Below the pieces are notes generated by a model. That model worked only from the letters and a program-made list of their open reading frames with translations, was not told the origin of the DNA and ran no database searches. From Eggerthellales bacterium (GTDB taxonomy: Bacteria; Actinomycetota; Coriobacteriia; Coriobacteriales; Eggerthellaceae): 35,995 nucleotides of DNA. Of the stretch, positions 8,912 to 16,586 are shown piece after piece. The stretch's first letter is position 1; the number at the start of each line of letters is the position of its first letter. The position numbers were made by a program, and so were the translations under genes. Location: assembly GCA_029006935.1 (NCBI GenBank), contig JAQXGX010000118.1:1-35995 (forward strand). Reading direction: 5' to 3'.

Positions 8912-10912
8912 CTACTCCAGGCTCCGTTGGAAGCCCAGGTCCTCCTTTCGATCGCCGAACAGATTGCCGAACTGTACGATGCGCATGTTCGCCAGGGTCT
9001 GGGACAGCTCCCACTCGGGATGCTCCCAGGTGTCGTCGAACCAGTGCCAGGTTCCTTCCTTGTCCAGGGTGCCGTCAAGGTTTACGCAGGGCATGGTCTG
9101 GTAGGTGCTTGCCAGGAAGCGCTGGTAAGGAGTGAGCTCCATGCCCGTGGACTGGGCAAGGGCCACACCCAGGTAGTTCAGGCTCATGTTGGCCTGGGTC
9201 TTGCCACCGGTCAGGGCGGGGTCCCCGGCAAAGCCATGCTGGGTGGCGGCAATGGAAGCCTTGGCCGTGGAGGTGGTGGCCATGGCTGGCGTGGACGCGG
9301 AGGTGTTCTTCTTGTTGGTCCAGATCAGGTAGGGGGTGGTGTACTTCTTCTGCGCCTGGTTCGCCTGCTGGCTGCCGGTCACGTCTTCGTCGAAGTGCAG
9401 CAGGTCCCCGATGAGGTTGGGCCCGTGGTCGCCGAAGAAGCACAGGGTCACCGGGCGGTCCAGATCCCGAAGCTGGTCAACGAACCAGCCCAGGTCCCGA
9501 TCGGCAACCTGCAGGATGCTCAGGTACTCGTTCAGGGAGTCGTTCTCCTGGCCGTTCACGGTGGCGTGCACCAGCAGATCTTCGGGAACCAGACCCGATC
9601 CATAGCCGCTGTGGTTCTGATAGGTCACGTCGAACAGGAACTGGGGAGTGGTGGGGTCCTGCTCCAGGATCTCCAGGATCTTTTCGTAGGTAGCCTTGTC
9701 GGTGGTCTTCCCGCGCAGCTCGTCTGCCCCTTCGAACTGACTTCCGTCCACGAACTCGTCGAAGCCGAACTGCTGGTAGACCACGTCGCGGCGCCAGTTA
9801 GACGCCGGGCAGGGATGCATGGCGGTGGTCTTGTAGCCCTGGGACTTGAACCAACGGGCCAGGTTTTCGGTCTTGTCCATGCTGTAGACCATGTACGGAT
9901 ACACCCCGCCGCCAAGGTTTCCGCAGCTCATGCCTGTAAGGAACTCGAACTCGCTGTTGCAGGTGCCTCCCGCGTAGGCGGAAACGTAGGTGTAGCCGGA
10001 AAGCAGGGACTCCTGGGCGATCTCGTAGTAATTAGCGGGATAGGCGCACTCCTGGCCGGCCAGTTCGTCCCACAGGGTCAGGTCAGTGAAGGTTTCGTCC
10101 ATGATGCACAGCACCACGGGCGCCGACGAGTCTTGGGAGGTGGCGGCGTCAGACGTAGGTTGGGAGGTGGAGCCGGAGGCGGAGTCAGCGGAGTCGGAGG
10201 CTGTTTCCTGCTCCTGCTCAACTCCCAGAAGCTGGCGAACCGCCTGGTCAGAGTATCCTTCCGGCGCGCTCACGTTCAGCTCCTGGGCCCGCTGCATGAA
10301 GCACAGCAGGGTTCCCTGGGCCTTGTAGGAATCGGCAACGTACCACACGTCCACCTTGCAGCCGGTGCCGTCCTTGATGTTGTAGTTCAGCACCTGATGG
10401 GCGCACATCCCGCCAAAGACCAGCGCCAGGGCCAGGTTGCAGACCGCCAGCTTGCGGCTCAGCTTGACCTTGGGGACCACCAGGACCAGGAAGGCCATGA
10501 GGGCAAGGAAGACCGCCGCAGAAACGATGACCGTCCAGTCCGGGGTGTAGTCGTACCCCCCGCTGACCTGGGCGGCGGTGCCTATCGCGAGCACGTCGGA
10601 GGGCAGTACCGGCGCCTCCTTGAACAGAGTCACGTAGTGGTTGGCCAGGCCGATGATCTGGCACAGGGCCAGAAACACCGCGTAGGACAGGCGGGACTGC
10701 TGCCCAAGGAAGTACACGACCAGCAGAAACCCCAGGTAGATCTGGTAGTTGCATAGCAAGTAGCTGGGAGGTATGGAAAACAGGAAGCCGGGATTGAAGG
10801 CGAACTCTGCCAGGAACATGCCGGCGGCTGCCATTGCCAGGCAGAGCACGGCACGGAAGAGCAGGGTGGCGCGGGGGTTGTCCTCCACGCGATTACGGAG
10901 TTTGGAAAGCAT
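8912..10912 (-). CDS. LTA synthase-like membrane sulfatase-fold phosphoglycerol transferase
   Basis: A 666-residue protein with about five N-terminal membrane segments (residues ~15-175), a Ser/Asp/Thr/Gln-rich linker (about 235-265), and a large extracytoplasmic sulfatase-fold domain. Catalytic features match the LtaS family: metal-ligand E273 in CIMDETF, nucleophile T317 in GGTCNSEFEFLTG, and D495-H496 in FFGDHGP, plus NHSGYG. Such enzymes transfer glycerol-phosphate from phosphatidylglycerol onto a glycolipid or glycan, building lipoteichoic acid or decorating envelope polymers. It stands alone, convergent with ribF and divergent from mtnA, so the acceptor cannot be inferred from context. 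The C-terminus carries about 90 residues after the catalytic core that I cannot assign. Confidence 0.88.
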   Translation of the reverse strand: MLSKLRNRVEDNPRATLLFRAVLCLAMAAAGMFLAEFAFNPGFLFSIPPSYLLCNYQIYLGFLLVVYFLGQQSRLSYAVFLALCQIIGLANHYVTLFKEAPVLPSDVLAIGTAAQVSGGYDYTPDWTVIVSAAVFLALMAFLVLVVPKVKLSRKLAVCNLALALVFGGMCAHQVLNYNIKDGTGCKVDVWYVADSYKAQGTLLCFMQRAQELNVSAPEGYSDQAVRQLLGVEQEQETASDSADSASGSTSQPTSDAATSQDSSAPVVLCIMDETFTDLTLWDELAGQECAYPANYYEIAQESLLSGYTYVSAYAGGTCNSEFEFLTGMSCGNLGGGVYPYMVYSMDKTENLARWFKSQGYKTTAMHPCPASNWRRDVVYQQFGFDEFVDGSQFEGADELRGKTTDKATYEKILEILEQDPTTPQFLFDVTYQNHSGYGSGLVPEDLLVHATVNGQENDSLNEYLSILQVADRDLGWFVDQLRDLDRPVTLCFFGDHGPNLIGDLLHFDEDVTGSQQANQAQKKYTTPYLIWTNKKNTSASTPAMATTSTAKASIAATQHGFAGDPALTGGKTQANMSLNYLGVALAQSTGMELTPYQRFLASTYQTMPCVNLDGTLDKEGTWHWFDDTWEHPEWELSQTLANMRIVQFGNLFGDRKEDLGFQRSLE

Positions 10913-10955
10913 CGTAAGTCTTTCGTTGCACGGATTCGGTCATTCGTTGGTTTTT

Positions 10956-11009
10956 CGCACAGGTGCAGATTCTACCCGAACCTGGGGTGCGCAGGTGCAT
11001 GTTTATAAT
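10956..11009 (+). promoter_or_regulatory. mtnA promoter region: direct repeat GCRCAGGTGCA and -10 TATAAT
   Basis: A perfect TATAAT lies at 11004-11009, giving a ~45-base leader before the mtnA ribosome site. Upstream, CGCACAGGTGCA (from 10956) and TGCGCAGGTGCA (from 10988) form an 11-base near-identical direct repeat 32 bases apart, about three helical turns. No good -35 hexamer is present at 17 bases. The repeat may be an operator or activator site, which would fit the weak -35; this is inference. Confidence 0.45.
10969..10974 (-). promoter_or_regulatory. Possible -10 box for the LTA-synthase-like gene
   Basis: Read on the minus strand the hexamer is TAGAAT, 57 bases before the ATG. No convincing -35 box was found. 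It sits between the two GCRCAGGTGCA direct repeats described upstream of mtnA, so both divergent genes could share a control region. Confidence 0.3.
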
Positions 11010-11058
11010 GTAGGGACCTAACATCCATGGATTTGCCATCGTCTGCGAAAGGACCCCC

Positions 11059-12135
<1,077 letters not shown>

Positions 12136-12144
12136 TGCCCATCT

Positions 12145-12987
12145 ATGGCTTTTACTAATCGAACGCATATCTCGCAGGCCTTCAAGGCTGCCGTGCCCAT
12201 TATGCTGGGCTACGTGGCCATCGGGCTGCCCTGCGGCATCTTGTGCTCGTCTATCGGTCTTGACGGCGTTCAGGTGCTGCTGCTTTCCTACTTGTTCTAT
12301 TCGGGAGCGGGTCAGTTCATGCTGCCCAACATGTTCCTGGCAGGTGCGCCGCTGGCCTCTATCATCGCCAGCATCTCCTTCGTGAACACCCGGCAGATGC
12401 TCTATGCGGCCTCCTTTGCCCCGTACTGCAGCAAAGCCTCCAAGGTGCTTTCCTTCTTCTTTGCTGCTACGGTTACCGACGAAAGCTTTGGCGTGAGCAT
12501 CAAGGAGTTCGAGGCAGGCCGCTGGTCGCCGGATCGGGCGCTCATGGTGAACCTGTTCTCCCAAAGCTCCTGGGCGTGGTCCAACTTCGCGGGAGTGCTC
12601 ATAGGCAACGCGGTGGGGGTGCCGCTGGCCATTGCCTCCTTTGCCATGACGTCCATCTTCATCTGCCTTATGGTCACCCAGCGCATGAGCGCGGAAAACG
12701 TGGTCGCCATGGTCTTCGCTGCTGCGGGGGTGTTCCTGTGCAAGCTGTCGGGTCTTGGCGGACCGGCTATCCTGATCGGTGCGGTGGCAGGCGTGGTGGT
12801 TGCCCTGGTGTTCTCTCGGCTGGTTCCGGGGAAGGGCGCTTCGGCGCGGTCTGCCGCCGGTCCTGGCCCGGAAGCGGATCAGGGTGAGGATCGCCCTGCT
12901 GCTGCTGCGGGGGAGGCGGTTTCGTCCTCTTCGTCCTGCGCGGCCTTGCCTGGGGCCGCTCGACCGCGGGAGGCTGATGGGGTATGA
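12145..12987 (+). CDS. azlC: AzlC family branched-chain amino acid exporter, large subunit
   Basis: A 280-residue membrane protein whose first ~225 residues are typical AzlC: KAAVPIMLGYVAIGLPCG at the N-terminus, the YLFYSGAGQFML segment, and several hydrophobic helices. With AzlD it forms a two-component exporter for branched-chain amino acids and analogues. The start has no ribosome site but sits just after a TATAAT. Odd feature: after the last helix (VALVFSRLVPGKG) a ~55-residue Ala/Ser/Pro/acidic tail replaces the usual short end. The tail reads like low-complexity sequence and may reflect an extended 3' end. The stop overlaps azlD by four bases (ATGA). Confidence 0.9.
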   Translation: MAFTNRTHISQAFKAAVPIMLGYVAIGLPCGILCSSIGLDGVQVLLLSYLFYSGAGQFMLPNMFLAGAPLASIIASISFVNTRQMLYAASFAPYCSKASKVLSFFFAATVTDESFGVSIKEFEAGRWSPDRALMVNLFSQSSWAWSNFAGVLIGNAVGVPLAIASFAMTSIFICLMVTQRMSAENVVAMVFAAAGVFLCKLSGLGGPAILIGAVAGVVVALVFSRLVPGKGASARSAAGPGPEADQGEDRPAAAAGEAVSSSSSCAALPGAARPREADGV

Positions 12988-13313
12988 CCATGACCTGGCC
13001 TGAATTCTGGATCGTGCTTGCTTGCTGCGGTCTGACCATCCTGATCTGCCGCGTTGTCCCCCTGTTCGTGCTGAAGGGGCGCTCTCTGCCCGACGGGGTG
13101 CAGCATGCTCTGGGACTGATTCCCCCTGCGGCCTTTGCCGCCCTGGTGGCGAACGACCTGCTGACCCCGGGGATGTTCGATGCCGGGCTGTGGCCTGCAG
13201 GAGCGCCGTTGGTCGCCGCCCTGTTCGTGGTGGTGGTGGCGCGGATCAGCAAGTCGCTGCTCTGGAGCGCGGTGGCGGGCGTGGTTGCCTACGCGTTCCT
13301 GCTTGCGCTATAA
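12984..13313 (+). CDS. azlD: AzlD family branched-chain amino acid exporter, small subunit
   Basis: A 109-residue, four-helix membrane protein, the normal size for AzlD. The family signature is visible in ICRVVPLFVLKGRSLPDGVQ and IPPAAFAALVANDLL. It partners AzlC in branched-chain amino acid export, and the ATGA overlap indicates coupled translation in a fixed ratio. A second ATG two codons downstream (12990) is an alternative start. Low-complexity coding sequence at the end of azlC precedes it, so its ribosome site is weak and coupling is the likely mode of initiation. Confidence 0.9.
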   Translation: MTMTWPEFWIVLACCGLTILICRVVPLFVLKGRSLPDGVQHALGLIPPAAFAALVANDLLTPGMFDAGLWPAGAPLVAALFVVVVARISKSLLWSAVAGVVAYAFLLAL

Positions 13314-13317
13314 TTCA

Positions 13318-13347
13318 TTTCCCTGCGGGGAAAAGCTCTTTTTTCCC
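13318..13347 (+). terminator. Possible weak terminator after azlD
   Basis: TTTCCC-TGCG-GGGAAA (13318-13333) is a 6-bp hairpin followed after five bases by TTTTTT. An alternative pairing GGGAAAA/TTTTCCC (13328-13347) excludes the first. It ends at the -35 box of rplS, so it may insulate the two units. Low GC in the stem makes it uncertain. Confidence 0.35.
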
Positions 13348-13376
13348 TTGCTTATGTATGCGGGGGGTTGTATACT
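13348..13376 (+). promoter_or_regulatory. rplS promoter, -35 TTGCTT / -10 TATACT
   Basis: TTGCTT at 13348-13353 and TATACT at 13371-13376 are separated by exactly 17 bases, and TG directly precedes the -10 box. This is the best sigma-70-type promoter in the window and predicts a ~53-base AT-rich leader ahead of rplS with an AAGAAGGA ribosome site. Confidence 0.75.
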
Positions 13377-13435
13377 AACTAATCGCGTCCAAAGCAAAAA
13401 TACGAGTAAGTATGAACATATAAGAAGGAACTGAC

Positions 13436-13783
13436 ATGGATATCATTCGCGCTATTGAGCAGCAGCAGATCAAGCAGGACATCCCTGAGTTCGCCGTTGG
13501 CGATACCGTGGCTGTCCACTATCGCATCACCGAGGGCAACAAGGAGCGCATCCAGGTGTTCAAGGGTGACGTTATCCGTCGTCATGGCGAGTCCTCTCGC
13601 GAAACCTTCACCGTTCGCAAGATCAGCTCCGGCATCGGCGTTGAGCGTACCTTCCCGGTTCACTCCCCGAAGATCGACAAGATCGAGGTGACCCGCAGGG
13701 GCGATGTCCGTCGTGCTAAGCTGTACTACCTGCGCAAGAAGGTTGGCAAGGCCGCAAAGATCAAGGAAAAGTCCTTCCGCTAA
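13436..13783 (+). CDS. rplS: 50S ribosomal protein L19
   Basis: A 115-residue basic ribosomal protein at the 30S/50S interface, normal length. It begins [23 protein letters not shown] and contains the L19 core [32 protein letters not shown] and [20 protein letters not shown]. The ATG follows an AAGAAGGA site by about six bases. It has its own promoter and strong terminator, so it is monocistronic here, unlike operons where it follows rpsP-rimM-trmD. Confidence 0.98.
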   Translation: MDIIRAIEQQQIKQDIPEFAVGDTVAVHYRITEGNKERIQVFKGDVIRRHGESSRETFTVRKISSGIGVERTFPVHSPKIDKIEVTRRGDVRRAKLYYLRKKVGKAAKIKEKSFR

Positions 13784-13803
13784 GCCAAGGCATTTTGAAC
13801 TGC

Positions 13804-13833
13804 AAAGCCGTCCCGTCCGGGGCGGCTTTTTTT
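13804..13833 (+). terminator. Rho-independent terminator of rplS
   Basis: AAAGCCGTCCC-GTCC-GGGGCGGCTTT forms an 11-bp stem with one G-T pair and a 4-base loop, followed by a T-run through 13833. It starts 20 bases after the rplS stop. Confidence 0.92.
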
Positions 13834-13845
13834 GTGGCGGGATCT

Positions 13846-14077
13846 TGTCGGTTTGGGCGCCGAGAACGTGGCCCTGCATCTCCGTGGGCTCGCACGTGTC
13901 AATTTGGTGGTCGAAAGTGCGGACTTGGTCCTCTGAGGAGGTCGTTCGGGTCAGTTTGGGTGCCGAGAGTATAATCTCGGCGCCTGAATTGACACCGCCC
14001 CATGTTTTCGGCGGTCAAATTGGCGGCGACCCCCTGATTTCCAGGGCGCGAGCCCGCTTTCGACGCCCGAATTGGCA
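13846..14077. repeat. Repeat array C: six 20-nt units sharing the TGYCAATT head with array B
   Basis: Six units match TGTCAATTTGGGCGCCGAGA or variants. Plus copies: 13846, 13897, 13949 and 14012. Minus copies: 13975-13994 and 14058-14077. The first three are spaced 51 and 52 bases. The first 14 bases of the minus copies (TGTCAATTCAGGCG, TGCCAATTCGGGCG) coincide with the head of array B 5 kb away, whereas the tail (YCGARA) differs from B. The third and fourth copies form an inverted pair matching at about 15 of 19 positions around a perfect TATAAT (13970-13975). The array follows the rplS terminator; no gene lies inside. Confidence 0.82.
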
Positions 14078-14125
14078 CGGGGCGGGAGAGCCTGGGCCGT
14101 GCGGGCGGTCTGGCGCTGGCCAAAG

Positions 14126-14214
14126 TCGTTCGCGCATCGAGGGTTGTGCAGTACGCGAATGATTTTCGTCCAACTATTCGTTCGCGTATCGAGGGCGGGG
14201 CAATACGCGAACGA
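14126..14214. repeat. Repeat array D: two inverted pairs of TCGTTCGCGYAT
   Basis: Half-sites TCGTTCGCGYAT at 14126 and 14178 are each followed after exactly 13 bases by the inverse (14151-14162 and 14203-14214). The second pair is a perfect 12-bp inverted repeat; the first has three mismatches. Start-to-start distance is 52 bases, as in array A, and the TCGTTCG core is shared with A while the tail differs (CGYAT against YACAAY). The 15-base gap between pairs resembles the 17-base gap of array A. Confidence 0.82.
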
Positions 14215-14304
14215 CTTTCGCCCGGATTCTTGGCCGGACGGGGAAGAGAGGCCCGCATTGGCGGTCATCATCGGTCGAGCTGCAGCTCCCCTTCGTCCGA
14301 AAAC

Positions 14305-14388
14305 TCGGGGTTCTGCACGATTCCCGATCCCAGGGCGGAAAATGCGGCGTTTCCGGGCATGAAACCGCGGTTCTGTACGATTCCGCGG
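14305..14388. repeat. Repeat pair E: hairpins with a common loop TTCTGYACGATT
   Basis: GGTTCTGYACGATTCC occurs at 14309 and 14369, 60 bases apart. The flanks differ but stay self-complementary: TCGGG/CCCGA around the first and CCGCGG/CCGCGG around the second, so the stem changes while the 12-base loop is kept. A partial inverse copy lies near 14531-14546. The remainder of 14389-14700 holds no recognisable gene or signal; ORFs listed there are shadows. Confidence 0.6.
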
Positions 14389-14701
14389 AGCGCCGCAGCC
14401 CCTTTTCCAGGACCGCAGCGCCTTTCGCCCGTTCCGCACATCAGCACGTCGGAGAATCTCCAGGTCAGGGACTTGCCTGCATTTCGCCGTAAGGACGGGG
14501 GAGCAGGTATCTATCCTGTCCTGAGGAGCATCGTCGTACAGAACCCTGGTTTGGCCCCCGAAACGAACGAAAAAACTGCCCTGGCTAAACCACGGACCCG
14601 CAGTTCACGCTGGCCAAACGCCAGGTGCGCCGAAGGTCGGGTAGGCCGAAGGCGTGCCGACGAAACCGCATCCCGCAGCCCGCCCCTGCCTGCCGTGGGA
14701 C

Positions 14702-14707
14702 TATAAT
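14702..14707 (+). promoter_or_regulatory. -10 box TATAAT upstream of rnhB
   Basis: A perfect TATAAT 54 bases before the rnhB ATG. No clear -35 hexamer at 16-18 bases. It would start the rnhB transcript outside the repeat block. Confidence 0.5.
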
Positions 14708-14761
14708 CCTGGAAGCAACACACGGCGGCATGGTTGCCGCATTTCAGGGAAGGCGCGCGTC

Positions 14762-15550
14762 ATGGGGCAGACCGTTTTTGAAATCAAGCAGATGCTGGCT
14801 ACGGCGGACGCCGATCAGCTGGCCGCTTTGGAACGCTCTCTCATGGCCGATACCCGCAAGGGAGTGAAAAGCGCCCTTGCCGCGGCGCGCAAGCGCATTC
14901 AGGCGGAAGCTGCCGAAGGCCAGCGTCTTCAGGGAATGTACGACTATCAGCGCGCATTGGCGAAGGAGCGGGGCGGCTCGGTGGTGCTGGGCTTGGACGA
15001 GGTAGGGCGTGGTCCCCTTGCGGGTCCGCTGGCCATCGGCGGCGTGGTGTTGCCCGACCAGCCCCTCATCCCGGGGCTGAACGACTCCAAGAAGGTGGCG
15101 CCGAAGGACCGGGAGCTCATTGCAGCCCAGGTCAAGGAGCAGGCTTTGGCCTGGACCGTCCAGTACGTGGAGCCGGATCAGATCGATGCGCGGGGCATGA
15201 CGGCTTGTCTGGTCGCCGCCTTTCGCCGTGCCATCGAGGCCGTTGAGGCCCAGGGTGTAAAGGTGGACGTGGTGCTGCTGGACGGAAATCCCCTCCATCT
15301 TGACCCGCGCGAGGTGAACGTGGTGAAGGGCGATGGCTCCTGCGCGTCCATCGCCGCCGCGTCCATCGTTGCTAAGGTGGAGCGCGATGCCCTCATGTGC
15401 CGTCTTTCCCAGGAGTACCCCCAGTACGGTTTCGACGGGAACAAGGGGTATGGTTCCGCGGCGCACATGGAGGCCATCCGCACCTTCGGGCTTTCCCCGG
15501 TGCATCGTCGTTCCTTCTGCACCTCGTTGGTTCAGCCCACCCTGTTCTAG
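14762..15550 (+). CDS. rnhB: Ribonuclease HII
   Basis: Cleaves the RNA strand of RNA-DNA hybrids and removes single ribonucleotides from DNA. Active-site residues are present: D79 and E80 in VLGLDEVGRGPLAGP, D174 in VLLDGNP, and D209 in SIVAKVERDALM. The HxRxSF-like C-terminus (VHRRSFC) is also typical. The first ~70 residues form a helical extension found in many Firmicute and Actinobacterial RNase HII proteins. The track begins at 14654, but ATG 14762 follows an AGGGAAGG site and gives the normal length (262 residues). It is the first gene of the rnhB-yraN-comM-dprA cluster, separated from yraN by 355 bases. Confidence 0.95.
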   Translation: MGQTVFEIKQMLATADADQLAALERSLMADTRKGVKSALAAARKRIQAEAAEGQRLQGMYDYQRALAKERGGSVVLGLDEVGRGPLAGPLAIGGVVLPDQPLIPGLNDSKKVAPKDRELIAAQVKEQALAWTVQYVEPDQIDARGMTACLVAAFRRAIEAVEAQGVKVDVVLLDGNPLHLDPREVNVVKGDGSCASIAAASIVAKVERDALMCRLSQEYPQYGFDGNKGYGSAAHMEAIRTFGLSPVHRRSFCTSLVQPTLF

Positions 15551-15848
15551 TCCCTGCCGGGCAAAAGCGACCTCCTGGCCGCCTGCCGTCAATCTCTAGG
15601 CGTTTTTCTGCGTTCTCGTTCTGCGCGAGCTGCGGCTTCGTGCTGCGTCGTTGTCCGATTCGTGGGAATTGGTGGGACTCATCGGGATTTCGTTGGGAGT
15701 CAAAGGGGAAGACGGCGGGAAGCGCGTGGGCAAAAAGGGCGAAGGAAGCGGGAACGTGCCGTCGATTATTGGGAATCTATGAGCTGCCGACCCCGAATCC
15801 GCCCAAGCCCACCCATGGAGGCACGCAATAATCGTCGAAGACAGGCCC
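15551..15848. other. Gene-free spacer after rnhB with degenerate repeat-like sequence
   Basis: No convincing gene. The minus ORF 15596-15913 lacks domain character. CGTGGGAATTGGTG at 15661-15674, read on the minus strand as CACCAATTCCCACG, resembles the TGCCAATTCNGRCG head of arrays B and C. An imperfect second copy follows (15678-15700, around CGGGATTTCGTTGGGAG). This may be a decayed third locus of the same repeat system. Confidence 0.35.
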
Positions 15849-15908
15849 CATAGGATAACCCCACGGTAAAAATCTTCTGGCTTCAGCCAGGGAAAGGGGA
15901 ATCCTATG
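15849..15908 (+). promoter_or_regulatory. Stem-loop enclosing the yraN ribosome site and start codon
   Basis: CATAGGAT (15849-15856) is perfectly complementary to ATCCTATG (15901-15908), whose last three bases are the yraN start codon. The helix continues with CCCC (15859-15862) pairing GGGG (15896-15899), part of the ribosome site, across a small internal loop. A nested hairpin CTGGC-TTCA-GCCAG occupies 15877-15890. If transcribed, this 60-base fold would hide both the ribosome site and the ATG. Confidence 0.5.
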
Positions 15909-16577
15909 AGCAACCAGTTTTCAGGGGAGGAGGCTGGCTTCTACAGCCAGCAGCCATCGGAGAGGGTCTACGCTGCGTCCCAGGAAGAGTCCCGCTACTG
16001 CTTCGGCCAGTCCGTCTCCTCCTTCGACGGGGCCGGGGAGGCGCGGGTCCCTGCTGATTCTAAGCCTCCCGCTGACCCGCAGTGTCCCGTCGACCCGCGG
16101 CCTCCTGCCGGCGTGCAGGATCCCGTTGACCCGCAGGGTCCCGCTGGTCCCCAGGCGGGCTCCCAGCCGCAGGACTTCGACCCCGATCTTTGCCCGGAAG
16201 ATCGTGAAGCCTTCAGCCATAACAAGGAGCTGGGAAAACGGGGCGAAGAAGCCGCTACCCGCTATCTGGAGCGAAGGGGGTACAACATCCTGGCCCGCAA
16301 CTGGACCTGTGAGCACGGCGAGGCAGACATCATCGCCCAGGACGAAAGCGCCCTGGTCTTCGTGGAGGTGAAGACCCGCGCCAACTGCGATTACGGTATG
16401 CCGGAGGAGGCGGTGACCCCGGAAAAGCGCAATCGTTACGAGCGCATCGCCTGCGCTTTCCTGCGGGAGTATCCGGGATCGGACATACCCATTCGCTTCG
16501 ACGTGATCGGTCTGCTGGTGGTGGACCAAAACCGCGCCCTCATAAAGCACCACATCAACGCCTTCGGCATCGGGTAG
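15906..16577 (+). CDS. yraN: YraN family (UPF0102) nuclease-fold protein with proline-rich N-terminal extension
   Basis: The last ~120 of 223 residues are the UPF0102 domain: ELGKRGEEAATRYLERRGYNILARNW, then the nuclease-like core GEADIIAQDESALVFVEVKTR with the E...D...ExK arrangement of Holliday-junction-resolvase-like folds. Biochemical role is not established for most members. Residues 1-~100 are an unusual extension: a polar stretch, then a run of short Pro/Asp/Gly repeats (PADPQCPVDPRPP, DPVDPQGPAGP) that looks disordered. No start codon with a ribosome site exists closer to the domain, so the extension appears real. It is followed 9 bases later by comM, the usual neighbour. Confidence 0.85.
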   Translation: MSNQFSGEEAGFYSQQPSERVYAASQEESRYCFGQSVSSFDGAGEARVPADSKPPADPQCPVDPRPPAGVQDPVDPQGPAGPQAGSQPQDFDPDLCPEDREAFSHNKELGKRGEEAATRYLERRGYNILARNWTCEHGEADIIAQDESALVFVEVKTRANCDYGMPEEAVTPEKRNRYERIACAFLREYPGSDIPIRFDVIGLLVVDQNRALIKHHINAFGIG

Positions 16578-16586
16578 GGGGACCTT

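Noticed and set aside
8927-10756. 609-residue plus ORF antisense to the LTA-synthase-like gene
   Set aside because: Low-complexity Gly/Val/Gln sequence; the minus frame has catalytic motifs and membrane helices.
13704-14706. Several 60-190 residue ORFs in the rplS-rnhB spacer
   Set aside because: They run through the repeat arrays in several frames on both strands and show no protein-like character.
15596-15913. 105-residue minus ORF between rnhB and yraN
   Set aside because: Starts inside yraN, second half is Ser/Pro/Arg low complexity, no family resemblance.
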